Source: Candidatus Anammoxibacter sp. (GTDB lineage: Bacteria > Planctomycetota > Brocadiia > Brocadiales > Anammoxibacteraceae). Taken from it: DNA of 64,000 nt. A program made the position numbers and the translations under genes. The stretch spans positions 62,001 through 126,000 of the forward strand of contig JAIQZO010000056.1 of NCBI GenBank assembly GCA_021777055.1, in the 5' to 3' direction. The notes beneath the pieces are model-generated. The model ran no database searches, was not told where the DNA came from, and saw only the letters and a program-made list of their open reading frames with translations. Positions within the stretch are counted from its first letter, which is position 1, and the number at the start of each line of letters is the position of its first letter. Of the stretch, positions 18,314-27,211 are shown one piece after another.

Positions 18314-18568
18314 TTAATCTAACCGGCCAAATTCATGGTACTTAAGAAATGCGGTAGTTGCTATAAAGTTCGTTAAGGCATAAACCAGTGCCAGATCAAG
18401 AAAGTTAGGGCGCTCGTATATGAATCCGATGAGCGCCAATAGTACAACCGCTTTTGTACCTATGACATTTGCAGCCAAAACTCTATCAAATACAACGGGC
18501 CCTTTTATTAGCCTATAAAGTACAAGAATCGTTGATAATAGAATAATTATAGAAACTATGCTAAACAC
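18314..18568 (-). CDS. MrpF subunit of module i
   Basis: 84 residues, three helices, with YRLIKGPVVFDRVLAANVIGTKAVVLLALIGF and PNFLDLALVYALTNFIATTAFLKY, both typical of MrpF. It overlaps the MrpE stop by eight bases. It is a small structural subunit of the antiporter. Confidence 0.93.
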   Translation of the reverse strand: MFSIVSIIILLSTILVLYRLIKGPVVFDRVLAANVIGTKAVVLLALIGFIYERPNFLDLALVYALTNFIATTAFLKYHEFGRLD

Positions 18569-19049
18569 TGATGTCTCCCTCCAGCTCTCGCACCCGTCTC
18601 TGCATTTCGCCTTCCATTAATGATTCTGCCGCGCTCTCTGTGATGGCATGTACTAAAAATTTATTCTTCGCCCCTGTTATTGTTACAGTACCAGGTGTTA
18701 AAGTTATGGAGTTTGCCAACGTAACAATACCCATGTTAGTTTTCAGTTCTGGGTCAAAACTGACAACTGTAGGACTTATAGGCATATTTGGGTTAAATGT
18801 CATCTTTACAACATCAATATTACATAAAAATATCTGCCACATTAACCACGGTGAATACCGTATAGTCTTTAATATCCTTATGGTCTCCTGCTTAATGTTT
18901 GCATTGCCTATAAAAAAATCATGACACATAAAAGATACAATGCAACTAAATATAACACCGGACAGGATAAGTATTAACGTAAACTCACCGGACAACAGTA
19001 TCCAGAATGCAAACATTATTAATGTTGTTATTATAAAACTCATAAGCAA
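18561..19049 (-). CDS. MrpE subunit of module i
   Basis: 162 residues, the standard MrpE length. Two N-terminal helices are followed by VVSFDPELKTNMGIVTLANSITLTPGTVTIT and FLVHAIT, the conserved LANSITLTPGT and H-A/L motifs. A second in-frame ATG is two codons in. It is the first gene of module i and lies just downstream of the initiator tRNA and the 21-bp palindrome, so the promoter of the antiporter block should lie at about 19050-19120 or come from the tRNA promoter. Confidence 0.94.
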   Translation of the reverse strand: MLMSFIITTLIMFAFWILLSGEFTLILILSGVIFSCIVSFMCHDFFIGNANIKQETIRILKTIRYSPWLMWQIFLCNIDVVKMTFNPNMPISPTVVSFDPELKTNMGIVTLANSITLTPGTVTITGAKNKFLVHAITESAAESLMEGEMQRRVRELEGDISV

Positions 19050-19075
19050 ATATTTAATCAGTTAGTACTAATATA

Positions 19076-19119
19076 CACATAGCGGAATGGATGTACTCGT
19101 ACATCCATTCCGCTATGTG
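19076..19119. terminator. Perfect 21-bp inverted repeat between tRNA-fMet and the antiporter block
   Basis: Arms 19076-19096 and 19099-19119 pair without mismatch around a two-base loop (core GCGGAATGGATGTAC). On the plus strand it is followed by GCTTTTTTATT, the form of an intrinsic terminator; on the minus strand, the direction of the tRNA and the antiporter genes, it is followed by TATATTAG. It could end tRNA transcription, act as an operator for module i, or stop antisense transcription from the left. Confidence 0.55.
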
Positions 19120-19128
19120 CTTTTTTAT

Positions 19129-19205
<77 letters not shown>

Positions 19206-19274
19206 CCAACCAACATTTATTTAATAAATTGTAAATCTTAATTCTATCGCAGATTTACCGCTCTATTTATATTA

Positions 19275-19844
19275 TCAATCATAAGCCTTGCTCCCTCCCG
19301 GGTGCTCCTTTTTAGTTGCAGGATACGATCTGCCATCTCCCCACACCTTGAATTGATCCTTGTACATCCTTTCCAGCCCAACGTCTTTGTCCGGCTTAAT
19401 CCTTCTTACCAGCCTTATATGGCAATGGTGGCAAGCGGTCTTTAACCTTCCAAATTGATAATCAGCATCGTCGCCATCCTTCTTTTCCACGGCATCAAAA
19501 AACCGCTTGTAATAGCGCTGAAAATCGTCATTAAACTCCCAAAAGTCTTCAGGCACTTCTGTTTCCGCAAGGTTAAGCCCGTCGTACATAGCTTTAATAT
19601 CTTTCGCAATCCTGTCGGTTTCGTCCCAATCCCTGTAAGAGAGCGCACTGGTTAAAAGCTGCAGCTGCAGCTTCATGTCAAGCATGACAGGCCTCATACC
19701 GATCTTTTCACACCACTCGTTAACTACTGTAAGTCGTGGAGGTTCTACCCTTCCGAGAGGTTCATCTCTGGCAAAAATTGATGAACTAAATATTGTTGAT
19801 GACACCGTAATCAATAAAACAAAAAAACCTTTCTTTACCATCAA
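19275..19844 (-). CDS. Exported monoheme cytochrome c'-like protein
   Basis: 189 residues. A signal peptide (about 1-25, ending FARDE) is followed by an alpha-helical domain and a single heme c motif C138-H-H-C-H142 near the C-terminus with the following IRLVRR, as in cytochrome c'/c-556 four-helix-bundle proteins, which carry CxxCH-x2-(Y/F/L)R at the same place. It is probably periplasmic or in the anammoxosome-equivalent compartment, where it could bind NO or carry electrons; this is inference from the fold. It lies alone, 70 bases upstream of tRNA-fMet. An orphan helical cytochrome unrelated to c' is the alternative. Confidence 0.8.
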   Translation of the reverse strand: MMVKKGFFVLLITVSSTIFSSSIFARDEPLGRVEPPRLTVVNEWCEKIGMRPVMLDMKLQLQLLTSALSYRDWDETDRIAKDIKAMYDGLNLAETEVPEDFWEFNDDFQRYYKRFFDAVEKKDGDDADYQFGRLKTACHHCHIRLVRRIKPDKDVGLERMYKDQFKVWGDGRSYPATKKEHPGGSKAYD

Positions 19845-19994
19845 AAATCCTTTTTCTAAACAATAAACATTAATATTTTAAAACATACCGTGAAAAGAGA
19901 ACATAATATCTAAATATTTATTGTATGTCAACTTATAAAGAGCAAAGAATTGCCACAATGTTGTAAATCATAACATTACCTATGATTGCATAAA

Positions 19995-21518
19995 TTACTT
20001 TATGCTATCGCTTGATAAATAGCTCATATTTTCCGCAACCTCAATTGCCTTTAATGGCCCCATAGCTTTATTAACCGTCTCTTCATACTCATTTTCCGGT
20101 ATGGAATCAGCCACTATTCCCGCACCGGCCTGGACATAGGCCTCTTTTCCTTTCATTACAATTGTCCTAATCGTTATACATGTGTTCATATTGCCTGCGT
20201 AGTCGAAATAACCAATTCCACCACCATAAGGACCTCTTTTGGTGGGTTCAAGTTCATCTATTATCTCCATAGCCCTTATTTTTGGTGCGCCTGAAAGGGT
20301 TCCTGCAGGAATACATGCCCTGATAGAGTCAAATGCTGTTTTTCCCTCCTTTAATAAACCGCTAACACTTGAGGTTATGTGCATGACATGGGAATACTTT
20401 TCAACAACCATCTTCTCGTCAATATTTACAGAACCATATCTTGCAACCCTTCCAATATCATTTCTCCCCAGATCCAGAAGCATTATGTGTTCCGCCCTCT
20501 CTTTAGGATCCTTTAAAAGTTCCTCCGCTAGAGCGGCATCCTCTTCTTCCGAGACACCTCTTTTTCTTGTGCCGGCAATGGGACGTACTGCAACCTTACC
20601 GTTTTCCGCTTTTACCATTACTTCGGGTGAAGATCCTATTATATTCAGGTCCTTGAATTTCAGATAAAACATATAAGGGGAAGGGTTAATTACCCTAAGG
20701 GTTCTATATATATTTAGTGGGTCTGCATCTGTTTCTACTTTAAATCGTTGAGAAAGAACCACCTGCAATATATCTCCACTCATTATGTACTCTTTGCACC
20801 TTTCAACGGAATCAATGAACTTTTCTTTCTCGTAATTGGATTGGACCTTGAGTTTCACTTCTCTTCCATTAGAAACAATATCATTGCTGGGCAGATCAAT
20901 AGGGTTTTGCAGACGATCTACCATTTTGTCAATTTTGGAAACAGCATCGCTGTACGCATCTTCATAGTTTTCGTTTTTAATCTTCGCGGCAGAAACAACT
21001 TTGATTACTTTATTAACGTGGTCAAATATATAAAAACTGTCATAAAGCATCATGAAAATATCTGGCAGCTTAAGATCATCGTATGCCTGTTTTGGCAATT
21101 TCTCAAAGTACCTAGTTGCATCATAACCAATATATCCAACAGCTCCCCCAAAAAAATGGGCTAGGCCCTCTACTTGTACCCACTTAACATCCTTTATCAA
21201 ATCTTCCAGGGCTTTAAGAGGATCATCTGCAATAAAAGTATTTGTAGAATTATTTGTAATTATTTCGACTTTATTACCATAAGCCCTTATTCCAGCATAA
21301 GGGTCACATCCCAAACACGACTGACTGGCAATCTTTTCTCCACCAGTAGCGCTTTCCAGAAGAAAAGCGTAATCGCTATCAAGTAATCTCTTGTATGCTG
21401 ACACCGGGGTGATTGTATCGGCAAAGAGCTGCCGATAAACAGGAATAGTATTTCCTTTTTTTGCTAACTCCTTAAATTCCTTAAACGACGGGTAGTATTG
21501 TGTTGTCAATTTGTTCAT
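19995..21518 (-). CDS. trpE: Anthranilate synthase component I
   Basis: 507 residues, full length. The chorismate-binding domain has RPIAGTRKRGVSEEEDAALA, LLDLGRNDIGRVARYGSV, HITSSVSGLL, IPAGTLSGAPKIRAMEIIDELEP and YGGGIGYFDYAG, the standard order. The N-terminal regulatory domain begins with PVYRQLFADTITPVSAYKRL and contains FLLESATGGEKIA, the tryptophan-feedback LLES region. It catalyses chorismate plus ammonia or glutamine to anthranilate with TrpG; trpG is not adjacent. The gene stands alone, divergent from the SPFH pair. PabB is excluded by the overall TrpE-like N-terminus. Confidence 0.95.
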   Translation of the reverse strand: MNKLTTQYYPSFKEFKELAKKGNTIPVYRQLFADTITPVSAYKRLLDSDYAFLLESATGGEKIASQSCLGCDPYAGIRAYGNKVEIITNNSTNTFIADDPLKALEDLIKDVKWVQVEGLAHFFGGAVGYIGYDATRYFEKLPKQAYDDLKLPDIFMMLYDSFYIFDHVNKVIKVVSAAKIKNENYEDAYSDAVSKIDKMVDRLQNPIDLPSNDIVSNGREVKLKVQSNYEKEKFIDSVERCKEYIMSGDILQVVLSQRFKVETDADPLNIYRTLRVINPSPYMFYLKFKDLNIIGSSPEVMVKAENGKVAVRPIAGTRKRGVSEEEDAALAEELLKDPKERAEHIMLLDLGRNDIGRVARYGSVNIDEKMVVEKYSHVMHITSSVSGLLKEGKTAFDSIRACIPAGTLSGAPKIRAMEIIDELEPTKRGPYGGGIGYFDYAGNMNTCITIRTIVMKGKEAYVQAGAGIVADSIPENEYEETVNKAMGPLKAIEVAENMSYLSSDSIK

Positions 21519-21829
21519 TATTTTTTTCTATAAAATCTTCTTTTTATTGCAGCACAGTCGATAAAACAGTAAACTGTTAAATGTGAATACTTAATATGTT
21601 TAACGTTTAAGTTTCAAGGCTCAACGCTTTTTGAGTGTAAGCCAGCGCCATAATAAAAACTTTTAAGTGCCAATTTCTTTTTAAAACAGTTTATAGTATA
21701 ATCTAACCGGCATAAGCAAGCAAAAGATTAAACTTTTTTTATATCATTGATTTATTTTGATTGTATTAATACTATTTTTTTTTTAATATTGTAGCTTCAG
21801 TACTTTATAAATAATTACCGATATATTTT
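21519..21829. promoter_or_regulatory. Divergent intergenic region of trpE and the SPFH pair
   Basis: 311 bases must hold promoters in both directions. A perfect TATAAT at 21697-21702 (in AGTATAATC), oriented to the right, is a candidate -10 box for the SPFH genes, but no good -35 is seen at the proper spacing. No trp leader peptide or T-box is evident on the trpE side. Confidence 0.35.
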
Positions 21830-23077
21830 ATGGATAAACATTTCAAACCCAAAAAAAAGGTTATAAAAATAGAGAAAAAATATATTTTTATAGCTATTGG
21901 GGCATGTATTGCCGTCGCAGCAATCTTTATTGCACGCCAATTTACATGGAAGAACGTTGACTCTGACCAAGTTGCGGTTCTGGTAAACAACCTTACTGGT
22001 AACGTAAAGCCCATAACTCGTGCTGGAGCTGTTTTATATTATCCGTTTGTTCAAGATATCTATATACTTGACAGGCCTGAACAGGTTCTAAAGATGACCT
22101 CTTCAAATATAAGCAAGAAATATCCCCGTGGAAATCCCATTGTTATAAGAACTATCGATGGTGGTGAGGTTGCACTTGATGTTACGATACAGTATAAAAT
22201 CATTCCGGAAATGGCAAACGATGTTATTCGTAATTCCGGTAAATCTCTTTCGTTTAAATTTAAGTGGCTCTATGATTACGGAAGAACAATCGTCCGTTAT
22301 ACCTTTGGCGAACTTTCAATTGGTGAGTTTCCGGAAAGTTCTAAACGTGATACCAAGGCCCATAAAGCAGTTGGCGAAATGAACGAAATGATAAACAAGT
22401 TCGGAATAATGGTAACATCCGTTAGTGTTTTGGATTACAGATACTATCGTGAGTATGCAGAAAAGATTCAGGAAAGAAGATTGGCAGACAAGGAAATTGA
22501 AGAACAGAAGGCCATGACCAATGCGGCAAAGCGTAACAAGGAGAAGGTTGTAATTGAAGAAACAAAGAAGATGGAAGTTTCAATTGCAAGGTTTCAAGGA
22601 GAATTGGATAAAAGGATTTTGGAAGCTGAAGGTGACGCTGCTCGTTTAAGAAACAATGCGGACACCTATCTTTTAAGGAGCAAGATTGACGGAGATGCTG
22701 AATTTCAAAAGCTTTATAATGGAGCAAAGGCTGTATATGCCCAGAAAAAAGCTGACGCAAGTGGTATACTTGCATTAAAAAGGGCGTTAGAAGGGCCTGG
22801 TGGACTTAACATGGTGAAAATGGCGTACGCGAAGAGACTTAAAGAAGCTTCTATCAGTGGAACTCCTGTTTGGAGTGCTGAACGCTCATTGCCGCAACTT
22901 CGCATTACGGATAAATCCGCAAAGGAAGTAATGGAAGCAACAGGACAATCCATGGGTAGTGTAAATGAGGTAAAGGGTTTAAATACTAATGAAATAAATT
23001 CGGTAGAAGAGGGCACTGCACAGGAAATGTCTGTTCAGGGAAGCTCTGAATATCCTGCATTTGACGAAGAGGATTAA
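21830..23077 (+). CDS. SPFH/band-7 membrane protein (HflK/prohibitin-like), first of a pair
   Basis: 415 residues. A lysine-rich N-terminus and one helix (about 20-37) are followed by a SPFH domain (about 40-240; VDSDQVAVLVNNLTGNVKPI, GGEVALDVTIQYKI, TSVSVLDYRYYREYAEKIQERRLADKE) and an alanine/glutamate/lysine-rich coiled coil (about 225-330; AEGDAARLRNNADTYLLRSK). The end is acidic. It resembles HflK in topology, but lacks HflK's glycine-rich start. It is followed two bases later by a second SPFH gene, as with hflK-hflC, so the two probably form a hetero-oligomeric membrane microdomain scaffold. No FtsH gene is nearby. Confidence 0.8.
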   Translation: MDKHFKPKKKVIKIEKKYIFIAIGACIAVAAIFIARQFTWKNVDSDQVAVLVNNLTGNVKPITRAGAVLYYPFVQDIYILDRPEQVLKMTSSNISKKYPRGNPIVIRTIDGGEVALDVTIQYKIIPEMANDVIRNSGKSLSFKFKWLYDYGRTIVRYTFGELSIGEFPESSKRDTKAHKAVGEMNEMINKFGIMVTSVSVLDYRYYREYAEKIQERRLADKEIEEQKAMTNAAKRNKEKVVIEETKKMEVSIARFQGELDKRILEAEGDAARLRNNADTYLLRSKIDGDAEFQKLYNGAKAVYAQKKADASGILALKRALEGPGGLNMVKMAYAKRLKEASISGTPVWSAERSLPQLRITDKSAKEVMEATGQSMGSVNEVKGLNTNEINSVEEGTAQEMSVQGSSEYPAFDEED

Positions 23078-23079
23078 AA

Positions 23080-24414
23080 TTGCCTGTCTTAAAATTTCCA
23101 AAATTAAAATTAGCTTTTATTGTTATACCCATAGCTGCGGTTGTATCAATTGTAATAATAGCTGTTAGTTTGCGTGTATGTATCATCAAGGTTGGCGTTG
23201 ACCAGGTTGGTGTGAAAACGGTTGTATGGGGTATAAAACGTGGTATTGTTAAGAAGGATTTTCAAGCTGGATGGCACAGGAATGTACCTGGAACTGTGCA
23301 ATGGGAAATCTATGATAGCACGGTACAAACCCTTGAAATGACAGAAGAGCACGCGGGTACATTTGGCCATGACGAACGTGACGCACTAAAGGTAAGGACG
23401 AAGGATGACTACGACGTATCTGCTGACCTTATAATAAAATATAGGATAAAGCGTAGTGAGGCATGGATGTTGCGAAGAGATATAGGCAGTACTGAAAGAT
23501 ATAAGCAGATTGTTGAAAACGAAGCAAGGGACATTGCGCGAAGTGTTTTTGGTAGAATGGGCGAGCTTGACCTATATAATCCTTATGAAAAGAGAAAACG
23601 TGCCCTTGAAGGCCGTAAAATGCATAACAAAAGATTGGAAAAGCGCCATGTTCAGATAATTGACTGGTTGATCCTTGATATCAGATTCGATCCGGGCCTA
23701 GATAGAAAGATTAAGTCTATTAAGGTTGCAGAGCTTGAAGAAAAAGTAAACATATCCAAGGGAAAGGCAGCAAACCAAAGAGGTATTACACAAACAATTG
23801 ATGCGGAAACAGAAGCTGTTGCACTGGAAATTACCGGTGATAAAAAAGCCAAGATTGTTGTTATGGAAGCTCGAACTACTAACAAAATAATAGAAATCAT
23901 GGCAAAAGCAAATCAGTATCAGGTGGAGAAAAGGGCGGCAGGGGACCGATATAAGGCTGAAAAAATTGCTAGTGGTACATATCTAATCGCTAAGGCAAAG
24001 GCAGATGGTGAGAAATTAAGACGGGAGGCGATGACGGGAATTGGTGGAAACATGATTGTGGCAATGGAAGCGGCAAAAAACATGAATCTAAAAGATTTGG
24101 TCATTTCAACACAGGATATGGATTTCTTGGATATTAACCAAATGATCGCCAAATTTGGGACTGATCTTAATGCAGAATTTGGTAATATCGAACAAGAATC
24201 TGTTGACCCCAATGTGTTTAGTCTAGAGGATGCCTACGAATATTATTTAGAAGAAGAAAAAGTACGCAAAGGTCCTGATGAAGATATTGCGGATAAAGAT
24301 TTTAAACCTGAAATGGTTGAAGAAAATACAGATGCAGATGTAAATACTGATACGGAAGAGCACCCATTGCATGACCAAGATTCAGATACAAAATCAATGG
24401 AATACATACCATAA
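23080..24414 (+). CDS. SPFH/band-7 membrane protein (HflC-like), second of a pair
   Basis: 444 residues from a TTG start two bases after the first SPFH stop. One N-terminal helix (about 11-30) is followed by a SPFH domain (CIIKVGVDQVGVKTVVWGIK, RTKDDYDVSADLIIKYRI, RHVQIIDWLILDIRFDPGLDRKIKS) and a long Ala/Lys/Glu-rich helical region (about 215-345, AKIVVMEARTTNKIIEIM). The C-terminal 80 residues are strongly acidic and low in complexity (DADVNTDTEEHPLHDQDSD). At 444 residues it is about 110 longer than HflC. It probably assembles with its neighbour. Confidence 0.8.
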   Translation: MPVLKFPKLKLAFIVIPIAAVVSIVIIAVSLRVCIIKVGVDQVGVKTVVWGIKRGIVKKDFQAGWHRNVPGTVQWEIYDSTVQTLEMTEEHAGTFGHDERDALKVRTKDDYDVSADLIIKYRIKRSEAWMLRRDIGSTERYKQIVENEARDIARSVFGRMGELDLYNPYEKRKRALEGRKMHNKRLEKRHVQIIDWLILDIRFDPGLDRKIKSIKVAELEEKVNISKGKAANQRGITQTIDAETEAVALEITGDKKAKIVVMEARTTNKIIEIMAKANQYQVEKRAAGDRYKAEKIASGTYLIAKAKADGEKLRREAMTGIGGNMIVAMEAAKNMNLKDLVISTQDMDFLDINQMIAKFGTDLNAEFGNIEQESVDPNVFSLEDAYEYYLEEEKVRKGPDEDIADKDFKPEMVEENTDADVNTDTEEHPLHDQDSDTKSMEYIP

Positions 24415-25229
24415 AGAATTTAATGCTTTAGTTTTACAGGAAGCTAACGATAATGGTCTAAACCCACCCCTTTTTTAAGCATTTGTAGCGCGAGCAAAAG
24501 TCTTGTGAAATGAAATTGGGTTCACACGTAAGCCCTTTACAAGCTTATTTAACCCGTTTGGAGCAGAGATAGTAATAAGAACATCGCCACTGGTATTAGA
24601 ATATCTTTTCTATGAATAAAAACCAATAGGATCGAGCATTAATCCTAATGGCACAAGACAGTAATAACGTTAATGACCTCTTCTTTAAATGCGTTTTTTT
24701 AAACCAAAATCTGCAATGTTGCGCAAAATAGCTTTACTTCTTTCTTATCTTTAATACGGCGTTCATTATTTAGTTTTTGGCAAACCTTTTAACTACATTG
24801 GAAAATATCATTGTTTCCAATGCTTCTTACTATCCATCTCCATTTGCCTTTGCGACCAAAATCACCAGAACGACAGCCAATGCAGGAAACCGATTTCACA
24901 ACTTATTATCAGTAATTTCGAATATTTCAGCAAGTCGTAACTAGCATTTCACAAAAAGATTCATAAGAAGCGGAACGGGGCTTCTCTATATTAATCCATC
25001 GTTTATGCATTAAACAATCAGAAGCCTTTTGCGTTAATCACAACCTTTCCCACAATCGTAAAATTAAAATCTCTACATAATTGCGGCCCTGTTTACTTTG
25101 TTTCAGTAACATACGTACGATATACGCTTTACATCTTAATATACGTTAATGGCACTTTATAATATGAAGACTTATAGGGTTTAAAGTTGTCTTTCTTCCA
25201 CCTGATAGCCCATCTTTTTGTTTAGCAAT
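24415..25229. other. 815-base non-coding stretch, possible gene relic
   Basis: No reading frame of useful length is seen. On the minus strand around 24835-24905 a short frame reads VSCIGCRSGDFGRKGKWRW, with Cys-x2-Cys and basic residues that could be a worn zinc-ribbon of a transposase or phage protein, but it ends at once and I cannot assign it. The remainder is AT-rich, without repeats I recognise. Confidence 0.3.
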
Positions 25230-26657
25230 TTAATTTTTAGATTTTAACTCAAAAGAACCCACATCTTCAGGTTCTATACCCGTTAAAAACTCGCTAAATT
25301 TTTCCTTTTTAAGGCCCTTTATTCCTTTTATGGAAAATTCTTGTCGCCAGATTAGATTTTTCTGGCCATTAAATATTTCTATATAAAATTTTGCAATACT
25401 AACATAGTCTTCAGACCCATTCATTATCTCCCCTGTAAGTTCACAAGAAGATCCAAATTTCGTTATCTTTAAATCTTTTGCATAAAAATTGTTCCCTATA
25501 TCTTTAAAACCCTCTTCAATTTTTGGTTTTGCTTTTTCTTTTACACCTTTTGTAGCTTTTCCTTTAACTGTAGTTTTTGCCAGGCTCTCTATGGATTTCT
25601 TTTTTTCAACCACAGGAACAGTTTCTTTAATTTCATAGGCCTGTATCGCCTTTCCAAAAGCGATTGCGTACCTTCCCAACTGCTTCATTTTTACACCGGA
25701 GATAATCTCTTCAAATGACTTTACATTGCCTTTGTTAATTCCTTTTACCGAAAAATCACGAGTTCTAAGAATTGTACCCATGCTGTCATACAAGAATATC
25801 TTCAGATTAGCGACATTATAATCCTTTTCCGAATCGTTCATAATAGAACCGTTAACCTGTACTGAGGACCCAAAGGATTTAAATTTAACATTTCTAACAA
25901 AAAAATCGTTCCCAATATCCCTATATCCTTGTGCTTCAAGAACGTCCTTTATTGATGGCTTCTTTGTCACTGCCAATTCCTGTTTATCCTCCGTTTTCAT
26001 GCCTGGCAAAACAGCTACCGGTAACGTACCTTTGCCCGTCTTCTGGTTACCAACAATGACTTCTCCCCTTTCTATCTTTTTCATGATATCAGACATCTTT
26101 TCAAGTGAAGCCAATTTCTCATTCATCTCCTTATTCATCTTTTCAAACGGAACCATCTTCTTTTCAATAGCATCACTTAGGGTTTGTATCCTTTTATCCT
26201 GAGTTTCTATCCTTGCTACAAGTTTTCCGATAAGCTCCTTTTGCTCATCAATGGAAGCTTTAATAGGTTCTAACGGTCTTTGAGCTTGTTTATATTTTTT
26301 TTCAAGAACTGCCGTAATCACCTGTTGATCTTCCACTGTTTTTCTTAATTCCGACAACCCTTTCTGTATAACCTCTACAGTTTGGCCGGATTCATTTTGT
26401 TCAAGGACTTCTATCCTTGAAACAACTTTGCTCAAGGATTTTTCGCTCTTTCTTACTAAATCGGCAGCATCCTTAGCTTCATTTAGATCCCTTTCCACTT
26501 GTTCTACGCGTTGGGACAACCGTTCCATATCTTTCATCCAGTTGGAAAGTTCGCTTAACATATCTCCAACTGCCGATCTATAAGGCATAAGAACAATAAT
26601 GCTTAAAATAAAGATAGTTATAATTGATATTTTTTTCAACGTTTCTTCCTTATACAT
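25230..26657 (-). CDS. Exported or anchored coiled-coil protein with two FxLYD-like domains
   Basis: 475 residues. An N-terminal hydrophobic segment (about 8-27) acts as signal or anchor. Residues 35-205 form a long coiled coil. Two homologous domains follow, at about 248-335 and 395-475, each beginning D-I-G-N-(D/N)-F-(F/Y) and continuing through F-G-S-S, (G)S/EIMN-(G/D)S, (I/L)F-x-Y/F, FS(V)KGI and a closing G-x-Y/F (RDIGNDFFVRNVKFKSFGSS versus KDIGNNFYAKDLKITKFGSS). This internal duplication is clear. The domains resemble the FxLYD/DUF3426 beta-sandwiches found in exported bacterial proteins. The linker is basic and low in complexity. No function can be named. Confidence 0.75.
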   Translation of the reverse strand: MYKEETLKKISIITIFILSIIVLMPYRSAVGDMLSELSNWMKDMERLSQRVEQVERDLNEAKDAADLVRKSEKSLSKVVSRIEVLEQNESGQTVEVIQKGLSELRKTVEDQQVITAVLEKKYKQAQRPLEPIKASIDEQKELIGKLVARIETQDKRIQTLSDAIEKKMVPFEKMNKEMNEKLASLEKMSDIMKKIERGEVIVGNQKTGKGTLPVAVLPGMKTEDKQELAVTKKPSIKDVLEAQGYRDIGNDFFVRNVKFKSFGSSVQVNGSIMNDSEKDYNVANLKIFLYDSMGTILRTRDFSVKGINKGNVKSFEEIISGVKMKQLGRYAIAFGKAIQAYEIKETVPVVEKKKSIESLAKTTVKGKATKGVKEKAKPKIEEGFKDIGNNFYAKDLKITKFGSSCELTGEIMNGSEDYVSIAKFYIEIFNGQKNLIWRQEFSIKGIKGLKKEKFSEFLTGIEPEDVGSFELKSKN

Positions 26658-27211
26658 TTTTTCTTTAAATATTTAAAATTACATTCTAAACACTAGAAAA
26701 TACATATTATATTAGTTTATAAAGTGTAATAATGTATTTTAACGTATTCTTTCTATAAGTACCACCCATTAATATAGCGAAATTTAAACGATTCTCAGAG
26801 AATTATTAAGATTATTAGTTTGTCTTACTTTTTAGACAAAACGATGAATGAAACAGAGAATGTTTTACTTTATCTGCAAAAACCAAAATCATCTGTATTA
26901 TAATAAAACACCCAGACTCTGTGATTTTGAGGCAAAATAATGTAGAAATCAAATTGAACTTACAATATATCACTATTCTTGATAAATTATGAATTTGACA
27001 TTCAAAAACTATCCTAGTAATATACTTTGGGTAGTTTATGCTTTACGATATTTTACGCATCAAATACCATATTATAAAGAAAAAACATTAACATTGATTA
27101 AATTTGAGAAGCATTTAAACACAGGGTTTAATACCATATTATATAGAAAAAAACATTAAAATTGATTAAATATTGAGAAGCATTTTAGAATAGGATTTAG
27201 AAAATAAGATT
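26658..27211. other. Divergent intergenic region before serA
   Basis: 554 bases without a gene. It should hold promoters for both neighbours. The notable feature is a tandem duplication next to serA, listed separately. Confidence 0.5.
27063..27199. repeat. Tandem 67-base duplication upstream of serA
   Basis: Two imperfect copies, 27063-27129 and 27130-27199, each beginning AATACCATATTATA and containing GAAAAAA-CATTAA-ATTGATTAAAT and GAGAAGCATTT. The second ends 12 bases before the serA start and supplies its upstream region. Differences are a few substitutions and one-base indels, so the duplication is not brand new. Confidence 0.8.

Noticed and set aside
24415-25229. Degenerate transposase in the 815-base gap
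   Set aside because: Only one short Cys-containing piece on the minus strand looks protein-like; this is too little to name a family.
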